The position numbers and the translations under genes were made by a program. This document shows positions 1 to 5,253 of a DNA stretch of 5,253 nucleotides, one piece after another. The notes under the pieces are model-generated. The model did not search any database, had not been told where the DNA came from, and saw only the letters and a program-made list of their open reading frames with translations. Positions within the stretch are counted from its first letter, which is position 1. The number at the start of each line of letters is the position of its first letter. Source of the DNA: Sulfurimonas sp. (GTDB taxonomy: Bacteria > Campylobacterota > Campylobacteria > Campylobacterales > Sulfurimonadaceae); NCBI GenBank assembly GCA_027011725.1, contig JALUZQ010000258.1, forward strand, positions 1 through 5,253, read 5' to 3'.

Positions 1-2
1 GG

Positions 3-833
3 ATGAAACTAGAGCTGCCTTTCATCAACAGCTACATTGGTGTGTATAATTACCAATTTGTTGCTCTTTTACTTGCCCTGAGTCTGCCTGCACTCATACA
101 AAACAAAAAGTACAAATTCCTGCCGCTACTATTGTTGGTCGCTGCGTTTAACTATGGCTATCCGCCGCAACATGATGCTCCACTGAAGATAAAACTCGTT
201 GCAACCCACATAAAACAAGAGGACAAATGGCAACGAGAGAATCTCCTGCCAACCGTTGAGATGGTCTTTCGTGAAATTCAAAAGGCGACACAAGAAGGGT
301 ACGACCTTGTTGTCTTGCCTGAGTCGGTCATTCCTCTCTTTTTGAACAAAAATCCTCTTCTGCTCTCACAACTACTGGCATTGAGTAAAGATATAGACAT
401 CATTACAGGCTCACTGCTTCGAGAAGATCACCTCAACTATAATGTCACCTACTTTTTTCAAAACCAACAGTATAAAATTGCCAAAAAACTCATACTTGTT
501 CCTTTTGGTGAGTACATTCCACTGCCTTCATTTATGAAAAAGTTTGTCAACGACACCTTCTTTGCGGGTGCGAGTGACTTTGTTACAGCAAAGCACCCCA
601 CAGACTTTCTCATCAAGGGTGTCAAATTTCGAAATGCTATCTGTTATGAAGCGACCTGCCAAGAGCTCTATGAGGGTGATGTGAAGTACATTATAGCCAT
701 CAGTAACAATGCCTGGTTTGTCCCTTCAATTGAACCAACATTACAAAAGTTACTTATGGAATACTACGGGAGAAAGAACGGTGTCACTATATATCACGCG
801 GCAAATGCCGCAGGCACGGGAGTAATTAAGTAA
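3..833 (+). CDS. lnt: Apolipoprotein N-acyltransferase, C-terminal part (5' end outside window)
   Basis: Lnt transfers an acyl chain from phospholipid to the N-terminal cysteine of diacylated lipoproteins, the last step of lipoprotein maturation at the inner membrane. The visible 276 residues begin with two hydrophobic segments (about 16-33 and 38-50), followed by a carbon-nitrogen hydrolase (nitrilase-like) domain from about residue 62. The catalytic triad is readable: Glu107 in LPESVIP, Lys162 just before LVPFGEYIP, and Cys214 in AICYE. They match E. coli E267, K335 and C387; Glu170 matches the essential E343. The SNNAWF motif (234-239) is also typical. Family members usually exceed 400 residues with a longer N-terminal membrane domain, so the ATG at position 3 is most likely an internal methionine and the gene starts upstream of the window. 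The C-terminus ends soon after the nitrilase fold; the final membrane helix of E. coli Lnt is not visible. The family call is firm; the true start is unknown. Confidence 0.93.
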   Translation: MKLELPFINSYIGVYNYQFVALLLALSLPALIQNKKYKFLPLLLLVAAFNYGYPPQHDAPLKIKLVATHIKQEDKWQRENLLPTVEMVFREIQKATQEGYDLVVLPESVIPLFLNKNPLLLSQLLALSKDIDIITGSLLREDHLNYNVTYFFQNQQYKIAKKLILVPFGEYIPLPSFMKKFVNDTFFAGASDFVTAKHPTDFLIKGVKFRNAICYEATCQELYEGDVKYIIAISNNAWFVPSIEPTLQKLLMEYYGRKNGVTIYHAANAAGTGVIK

Positions 834-837
834 CTTT

Positions 838-846
838 TGGTATAAT
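838..846 (+). promoter_or_regulatory. Extended -10 promoter candidate for ppk1
   Basis: The 61-bp gap between lnt and ppk1 contains TGGTATAAT, a perfect TATAAT hexamer at 841-846 preceded by the TGn extended -10 element at 838-840. No convincing -35 hexamer is visible upstream, which fits the weak -35 conservation known for sigma-70 promoters in Campylobacter and Helicobacter. A transcript would begin near 852-855, giving ppk1 a leader of about 40 nt. The element starts only 5 bp after the lnt stop codon. Function is inferred from sequence alone. Confidence 0.6.
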
Positions 847-894
847 ACTTCTCTTACAAATTAAATACTATTTCACATATAAGGTTCATAGAGT

Positions 895-2994
895 ATGCAA
901 AATCTAAAAAATCCAAATCTTTATATTAACCGTGAACTCTCATGGCTGCAGTTCAACACCCGCGTCTTAAAACAGGCACAAGATGAGTCACTGCCACTCC
1001 TTGAGAGATTAAAATTCTTAGCAATTTACGGCACAAATCTCGATGAATTTTACATGATTCGTGTGGCAGGTCTTAAAAAGCTCTTTAGTGCAGGTGTAAT
1101 CGTCTCGGGAGCAGACAGGCTCACACCGCTACAACAACTTCGTGAAATACGCAACTACCTTCACCAAGAGCAGCAAGTCGTTGAACACTGCCGTAGTGAA
1201 ATATTTAAAAAACTTGAACCCCACGGCATTACCATCAAGACCTATGATGAGCTCAACAATCAAGATAAGCATACACTCAACCAGTACTTTAATGAAAATA
1301 TCTACCCTGTCATCATCCCTATTGCAGTTGATGCGACACACCCTTTTCCACACCTCAACAACCTCAGTTTCGGACTTATCGTAAAGCTACGCGATAGTGA
1401 TAATGAGGACATAGAGCGTTTTGGGATTATTCGTGTTCCTCGTGTACTTGATCGTTTTGTACAGCTTGGCAGCGGGACTTATGTTCCTATAGAGAGCGTG
1501 GTAGAGAAACATGTTGATGAGCTCTTTCCCGGCTATACCCTCATCAAATACGGTTCTTTTCGTGTAACGAGAAATGCCGACATCGCTATAGAGGAAGAAG
1601 AGGCAGATGACTTTATGGAGATCCTTGAAGAGGGGCTGAAACTACGCCGTAAAGGGGAAATGGTTCGTCTTGAAGTTGGATCAAACGCAGATGATGAGAT
1701 TATCAACTTCTTTAACAGCCACGCTCATGTTTACAAAGACGATATTTATAAATTCCATACTTTTTTAAACCTTTCAAGCCTCTGGCAAATCGTCTCGAAC
1801 AAAGATTTTGCACATCTTTTAGCTCCTAGCTTCCAGCCAAAGACACTTCCGCCTTTTGACAACAGCGAGGATTACTTCTCTATTTTAGAAAAACAAGATG
1901 TCCTGCTCTACCACCCGTATGAGAGTTTTGACCCTGTTGTAAATTTCATTCAATGTGCCGCAAAAGACAGAGATGTCGTCTCTATTAAAATGACACTCTA
2001 CCGTTCAGGTACGAAATCACCTATTGTCAAGGCACTTATAGATGCGAGCGAGAGCGGCAAACAGGTCACAGTTATGGTAGAGCTCAAAGCGCGTTTTGAT
2101 GAGGAGAACAACCTCATTTGGGCAAAAGCTCTGGAAAAATCAGGTGCGCACGTAATTTATGGTATTCAAGGTTTTAAAGTGCATGCAAAGGCTGCGCTTG
2201 TCACACGCCGTAAAGATGGCAAGCTCAAACAGTATGCCCATCTAGGCACTGGAAACTACAATCCTGCCACTTCTAAGATATATACCGATATGAGCTATAT
2301 GACAAGTAAAGATGCTGTCACAAATGACCTCACACGTTTCTTTCACTTTTTAACGGGATTTAGTAAAAAAGGAAAGCTCAACGAGCTCTATATGGCGCCT
2401 TCACAGATCAAACCAAAACTGCTCTCACTCATTCATAACGAGACAAGACAGGGAACAAACGGGCATATCATCGCAAAGGTAAACTCACTTGTAGATGAAG
2501 ATGTCATCCGTGCACTCTACAAAGCTTCACAGGCGGGTGTAAAAGTTGAGCTTATCGTTCGTGGTATCTGCTGCTTGAAACCTGGCATAAAAGGGGTGAG
2601 TGAGAATATTCGTGTTATCTCTATTTTAGGGAAGTACCTTGAACATGCCCGTGCATTTTATTTTAAAAACGATGCATCTCAGATCTACATCTCAAGTGCA
2701 GACTGGATGCCGAGAAACCTCGTACGCCGCATAGAACTGCTCACTGCCATAAAAGATGAAAGCTCACGTAATAAAATCATACAAATACTTAAACTCCAAT
2801 GTGCAGACAATGTCCTCGCCCATGAGCTTCAAAGTAATGCAACCTATGTCAAGGTCAAAGCCGAAGAGGGACAAAAGAAGATCAACAACCACAAACTGCT
2901 CGAAGAGTATGTCAATAAAATTGCAAAAGCAACAAGAAAAGAGACCTCAAGCTATGTCACACAACTTGCAGAGCGTCTCTTTATAGAGAGTTAG
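895..2994 (+). CDS. ppk1: Polyphosphate kinase 1
   Basis: PPK1 reversibly polymerises the gamma-phosphate of ATP into inorganic polyphosphate, used for phosphate and energy storage and stress survival. The 699 residues match the family's usual length of about 690-720. The N-terminal domain opens with the hallmark NRELSWLQFN (12-21) and has GTNLDEF (46-52), whose Asn48 corresponds to the adenine-contacting Asn of E. coli PPK. A middle domain follows to about 310, then two phospholipase D-like catalytic domains. His430 in KVHAK corresponds to the autophosphorylated His435 of E. coli, and His584 in YLEHARAFYF to His592. Arg370 (LYRSG) and Arg400 (KARFDEENN) match the Mg/phosphate-site arginines. 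GTGNYNP (451-457) and SSADWMPRN (600-608) are further signatures. The ATG start has AAGG at 881-884, 10 nt upstream. The carbonic anhydrase gene begins 9 bp after the stop, suggesting an operon. All expected catalytic residues are present, with no sign of disruption. Confidence 0.97.
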   Translation: MQNLKNPNLYINRELSWLQFNTRVLKQAQDESLPLLERLKFLAIYGTNLDEFYMIRVAGLKKLFSAGVIVSGADRLTPLQQLREIRNYLHQEQQVVEHCRSEIFKKLEPHGITIKTYDELNNQDKHTLNQYFNENIYPVIIPIAVDATHPFPHLNNLSFGLIVKLRDSDNEDIERFGIIRVPRVLDRFVQLGSGTYVPIESVVEKHVDELFPGYTLIKYGSFRVTRNADIAIEEEEADDFMEILEEGLKLRRKGEMVRLEVGSNADDEIINFFNSHAHVYKDDIYKFHTFLNLSSLWQIVSNKDFAHLLAPSFQPKTLPPFDNSEDYFSILEKQDVLLYHPYESFDPVVNFIQCAAKDRDVVSIKMTLYRSGTKSPIVKALIDASESGKQVTVMVELKARFDEENNLIWAKALEKSGAHVIYGIQGFKVHAKAALVTRRKDGKLKQYAHLGTGNYNPATSKIYTDMSYMTSKDAVTNDLTRFFHFLTGFSKKGKLNELYMAPSQIKPKLLSLIHNETRQGTNGHIIAKVNSLVDEDVIRALYKASQAGVKVELIVRGICCLKPGIKGVSENIRVISILGKYLEHARAFYFKNDASQIYISSADWMPRNLVRRIELLTAIKDESSRNKIIQILKLQCADNVLAHELQSNATYVKVKAEEGQKKINNHKLLEEYVNKIAKATRKETSSYVTQLAERLFIES

Positions 2995-3003
2995 GAGATA
3001 ATT

Positions 3004-3534
3004 ATGCTGCATACATTTAAAGGGATTGACCCACAAATAGGAAACAAAAGTTGGATAGCACCCTCAGCAGATGTTGTCGGTGATGTAAAGTGTGGGGAAG
3101 ATTGCTCTATTTGGTTTGGCTGCGTTGTCCGCGGAGATGTGCACTACATCTCCATAGGTGATAGAACAAACATTCAAGACCTCTCTATGATTCATGTCAC
3201 ACATTATAAAAATGGAGACAAATCTACAGGCAATCCTACCATCATTGGGAATGATGTCACAGTAGGTCATCGGGTAATGCTGCATGGCTGTACCATAGAA
3301 GATGCTTGTCTTATTGGAATGAGTGCGACAATTTTAGATGGAGCAGTTATAGGTAAAGAGAGTATAGTGGGAGCGGGAGCCCTTGTCACAAAAGACAAAG
3401 TGTTTCCTCCGCGCTCACTCATCATAGGCTCACCTGCAAAGGTTGTTAGAGAGTTAAGTGATGAAGAGGTTGCAGAGCTTTATGCTTCTGCTGCAAGATA
3501 CGTTGCGTTTAAAGAAGATTATAGAGTAGAGTAA
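3004..3534 (+). CDS. Gamma-class carbonic anhydrase-like hexapeptide protein (YrdA/CamH type)
   Basis: This 176-residue protein is a left-handed beta-helix trimer-forming protein of the gamma carbonic anhydrase family, whose active members hydrate CO2 to bicarbonate with a metal held at subunit interfaces. Hexapeptide-type repeats run from about residue 12 to 148 (IGDRTNI, IGNDVTV, IGMSATI, IGKESIV, IGSPAKV), followed by a C-terminal helix (152-170). The three metal ligands are present: His64 in QDLSMIH, then His89 and His94 in GHRVMLHG, matching H81, H117 and H122 of Methanosarcina Cam. Arg43, Asp45, Gln58 and Asp59 also match conserved Cam positions. The acidic loop carrying Cam's proton-shuttle Glu84 is absent, as in YrdA- and CamH-type members, so catalytic activity cannot be assumed. 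The ATG is preceded by AGGAG at 2993-2997 with 6 nt spacing; this site overlaps the ppk1 stop codon, supporting co-translation with ppk1. No signal peptide is seen, so it is probably cytoplasmic. Confidence 0.9.
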   Translation: MLHTFKGIDPQIGNKSWIAPSADVVGDVKCGEDCSIWFGCVVRGDVHYISIGDRTNIQDLSMIHVTHYKNGDKSTGNPTIIGNDVTVGHRVMLHGCTIEDACLIGMSATILDGAVIGKESIVGAGALVTKDKVFPPRSLIIGSPAKVVRELSDEEVAELYASAARYVAFKEDYRVE

Positions 3535-3551
3535 ATCTACGTTCTATAATC
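3517..3551. terminator. Inverted repeat at convergent gene junction, possible bidirectional terminator
   Basis: The arms are GATTATAGA+GTAGA (3517-3530) and TCTAC+TCTATAATC (3536-3540 and 3543-3551), with a 5-nt loop (3531-3535) and a 2-nt bulge (GT, 3541-3542). That gives 14 base pairs. The repeat contains both stop codons of the tail-to-tail gene pair. On the minus strand the hairpin is followed by the T-rich TTCTTT, which would suit termination of the argJ transcript. On the plus strand there is no T tract. The stem is AT-rich, so termination strength is uncertain. Confidence 0.45.
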
Positions 3552-4715
3552 CGCATTGATCTTCACATACTCATATCCGAGGTCACAGCCAAACGCAGTG
3601 AAAGCTCCATCAGCGATTCCTAAGTCACAATAAATTGTAAACTCACTCAGTTTCATCACTTCAGAAGCTTTTTTCTCCATTTCTGCGTCAAAATAGAGTT
3701 CACCCTGTTTATAAACGCAGACATCATTAAAAGAGATACTTAATTTCTCTTCATACGCCTCTGCTCCACTTGCACCGACTGTTGAAGCGATTCTTCCCCA
3801 GTTTGGATCTTCTCCGTAGAGTGCAGTTTTGACAAGCAGAGAGTTCGAGAGTGCTTTGGCAACTATTTCTGCCTCTTTGTCATCTTTTGCTCCACTTACT
3901 TCATAGGTCACAAGCTTGGTCGCACCCTCGCCGTCTCTTACCATTTCACGTGCTAAAAAGCGCATAATGTTGTAAAGTGCTTCATCAAACGCAGCACTGT
4001 TGTAACTCCCGCTCTTTGCATTACTTAGCAGCATCACAGTATCGTTTGTTGAAGTATCGCCATCAACACTTGCCGCATTAAAGGTCACTTCTACATTTTT
4101 ATTCAGATGTTTTTGCATCTCATCCTTACTCACAGCTGCATCAGTGGTAATGAAACAGAGCATCGTCGCCATTGCAGGGTTTATCATCCCCGCACCCTTT
4201 GCCATAGCACCTATATGAAAGCTGCTGCCATCTTCAAGTTCTACCTTATAGGCTATCTGCTTTGAAAAAGTATCTGTCGTCATTATCGCCTCAGCTGCTG
4301 CGTTTGGCTCACGTTTACTCAAGTCAAAAAGTTTTGCACCTGCTATGAGTTTCTCTTTTGGCACTCTTACACCAATGACACCAGTAGAGCTCATCACTGC
4401 GTTTGACACATTCTCAGGTAGTGTTGCTAAAATCTCGTCTATATCTTTTATACCCGCTTCCCCTGTCATTGCATTGGCATTTTTTGAGTTTATAAGTACA
4501 AAGTTCGTTTCAAACTCACCTTTGCGTTTAAAGTGCTTAATGGGAGCTGCAGCCATCTTGTTTGTTGTGAAAGTTGATGCAATTGCACACATACTCTCAC
4601 TGTAAATAAATGCCATATCTTTTGCTTTCTCGGGCTTAAGTCCTGCACTTACACCATCTGCGTAAAAACCATCAGCAGCACATACGCCGCCATCTATTTT
4701 TATTAATTTATACAA
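3537..4715 (-). CDS. argJ: Arginine biosynthesis protein ArgJ (glutamate N-acetyltransferase)
   Basis: ArgJ moves the acetyl group from N-acetylornithine to glutamate, recycling it in the arginine pathway; bifunctional members also use acetyl-CoA, which cannot be decided from sequence here. The 392-residue length is normal for the family. The precursor self-cleaves at the Ala-Thr bond in MATML: here Ala183-Thr184, with Thr184 the expected nucleophile at the head of the beta chain, preceded by KGAGMINP (173-180). SSTGVIG (109-115) supplies the oxyanion-hole Thr-Gly. Further signatures are DGDTSTNDT (218-226), RDGEGATK (260-267), GEDPNWGRI (301-309) and the C-terminal INADYRT. The start is TTG at 4713-4715: it has AAGGAG 7 nt upstream, and the N-terminus ([17 protein letters not shown]) aligns with the usual beginning of ArgJ. 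It overlaps the end of the upstream RCK gene by 8 bp, so the two are probably translationally coupled. All catalytic motifs are intact. Confidence 0.96.
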   Translation of the reverse strand: MYKLIKIDGGVCAADGFYADGVSAGLKPEKAKDMAFIYSESMCAIASTFTTNKMAAAPIKHFKRKGEFETNFVLINSKNANAMTGEAGIKDIDEILATLPENVSNAVMSSTGVIGVRVPKEKLIAGAKLFDLSKREPNAAAEAIMTTDTFSKQIAYKVELEDGSSFHIGAMAKGAGMINPAMATMLCFITTDAAVSKDEMQKHLNKNVEVTFNAASVDGDTSTNDTVMLLSNAKSGSYNSAAFDEALYNIMRFLAREMVRDGEGATKLVTYEVSGAKDDKEAEIVAKALSNSLLVKTALYGEDPNWGRIASTVGASGAEAYEEKLSISFNDVCVYKQGELYFDAEMEKKASEVMKLSEFTIYCDLGIADGAFTAFGCDLGYEYVKINADYRT

Positions 4716-5253
4716 ATTTCAGCTCCTTAGGTTTTACTCTTTTTGAGAGTATCTCTTTTGTTATTTTTATGCCTTGCTGTGTACCGATGACAAGCAGTCT
4801 TGATTCACTTGTCACAAGTGTATCACCCTTAGGCATACTTATGAATTTTCCATCTTTTTTGGTTATACCTACCACTGAGGTATTTGCTATCTCACGAATA
4901 TGCGTCTCTTTGAGCTTTTTGAGCACTGCCCAGCTGTAACGTGGGATGAGAATCTCCTGCATATCAAGAGGGTTGTCATTTTTGTACAAGAACTCTTCAA
5001 GCAGGTTCTCCATATCTGGACGAGCCGCCATTGCACTCACCCTTTGTGCAGTGAGTTTTGTAGGAGAGACCACAGTATCGGCTCCAAGCTTTTTGAGCTT
5101 TTCAACATCACTGATGCTCTCTGCTGAAGATATCACATAGTACGGTCGTGGCAGATCATGCTCTTTTTCAAAAAGCCGCACAGATGCAATGAGTGCGATG
5201 TTGTCAGCTATTGTATCTGAGAGCGTAATCAAACCTTTGGCAGAGGAGAGATG
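4708..5253 (-). CDS. TrkA/RCK-domain potassium channel or transport protein, C-terminal part (5' end outside window)
   Basis: The frame is open to the right edge, giving 181 residues of a C-terminal fragment. A TTG at 5230-5232 could be read as a start, but the residues before it (HLSSAKG) continue smoothly into the fold, so it is probably an internal leucine. Residues 1 to about 90 look like the second half of an RCK_N (TrkA-N) Rossmann domain: [12 protein letters not shown], a strand YYVISSAES (38-46), then [13 protein letters not shown] (52-64) and [13 protein letters not shown]. The nucleotide-binding GxGxxG motif would lie outside the window. Residues from about 98 to 165 resemble RCK_C (TrkA-C), with [34 protein letters not shown] and a short tail. 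Such domains gate K+ channels or Trk uptake systems by binding nucleotides or ions at the inner membrane face. A channel with membrane segments encoded upstream is the likelier identity, but a free-standing TrkA-like protein cannot be excluded. It overlaps argJ by 8 bp. Confidence 0.82.
   Translation of the reverse strand, partial: HLSSAKGLITLSDTIADNIALIASVRLFEKEHDLPRPYYVISSAESISDVEKLKKLGADTVVSPTKLTAQRVSAMAARPDMENLLEEFLYKNDNPLDMQEILIPRYSWAVLKKLKETHIREIANTSVVGITKKDGKFISMPKGDTLVTSESRLLVIGTQQGIKITKEILSKRVKPKELKFV
4723..4728 (-). promoter_or_regulatory. Shine-Dalgarno site for argJ (supports TTG start)
   Basis: On the minus strand AAGGAG lies 7 nt upstream of the TTG at 4715, inside the last codons of the upstream RCK gene. 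This spacing is ideal and identifies TTG as the argJ start. No ATG or GTG nearby keeps the conserved ArgJ N-terminus. Confidence 0.8.

Noticed and set aside
798..811. GC-rich hairpin GCGGC-AAAT-GCCGC near the end of lnt, considered as a terminator
   Set aside because: The stem is only 5-6 bp, lies inside coding sequence for an Ala-Ala-Asn-Ala-Ala stretch, and the next T run is about 24 nt downstream, so it does not fit an intrinsic terminator.
844..869. Direct repeat AATACT at 844-849 and 864-869 in the lnt-ppk1 gap, considered as an operator
   Set aside because: A 6-bp repeat in AT-rich sequence is expected by chance, and one copy overlaps the -10 element. No known operator matches.
1129..1353. 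74-codon minus-strand and overlapping plus-strand frames inside ppk1
   Set aside because: Both lie within the conserved N-terminal and middle domains of PPK1 and have low-complexity or unfamiliar translations, as expected for alternate-frame shadows.
3064..3285. 73-codon minus-strand frame opposite the gamma-CA gene
   Set aside because: It is antisense to the conserved beta-helix and metal-site region; its translation resembles no family I recognise.
3543..3550. TATAAT-like string at the gamma-CA/argJ junction on the plus strand
   Set aside because: It is the argJ-tail arm of the inverted repeat and has no downstream plus-strand gene to drive.
4345..4605. 86-codon open frame on the plus strand opposite argJ
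   Set aside because: It lies wholly antisense to well-conserved argJ coding sequence, has no recognisable protein features beyond a hydrophobic bias, and no clear ribosome site.
4900..5140. Two plus-strand frames (75 and 64 codons) opposite the RCK gene
   Set aside because: They are antisense to a clear RCK domain, overlap one another, and show no independent support.

Overview
The window looks like ordinary chromosomal sequence from a Campylobacterota (epsilonproteobacterial) bacterium, probably a free-living Sulfurimonas-like relative. This assignment is inference. It rests on the moderately AT-rich composition, the flavour of the encoded proteins (Lnt, PPK1, a YrdA/CamH-like gamma carbonic anhydrase, ArgJ, an RCK-type ion-channel protein), and the tightly packed genes. 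No mobile element, CRISPR array, rRNA or tRNA gene was seen.

Layout: five protein genes form two convergent groups. On the plus strand, the 3' part of lnt (apolipoprotein N-acyltransferase, cut by the left edge) is followed by a 61-bp gap. That gap carries an extended -10 promoter candidate. Complete ppk1 (polyphosphate kinase, 699 aa) comes next, followed after 9 bp by a complete gamma-class carbonic anhydrase-like hexapeptide protein (176 aa). On the minus strand, reading in from the right edge, are the 3' part of a TrkA/RCK-domain potassium-channel or transport protein (cut by the right edge) and complete argJ (392 aa). These two overlap by 8 bp, and argJ begins at a TTG codon. The two groups meet tail to tail with only 2 bp between the stop codons of the carbonic anhydrase gene and argJ. 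A 14-bp inverted repeat spans that junction and may be a shared terminator.

Functions: Lnt completes lipoprotein maturation in the inner membrane. PPK1 makes polyphosphate from ATP. The gamma-CA-like protein keeps the three metal-ligand histidines. ArgJ catalyses acetyl-group transfer in arginine biosynthesis. The RCK protein is the cytosolic regulatory part of a K+ channel or uptake system. Apart from likely co-transcription within each group, nothing ties them into one pathway.

No previously undescribed system was found. The most distinctive local feature is the convergent junction: both proteins end in Asp-Tyr-Arg near the C-terminus using the same codons (GAT TAT AGA), and these identical stretches form the two arms of the inverted repeat. 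No stretch longer than 300 bases lacks a gene.
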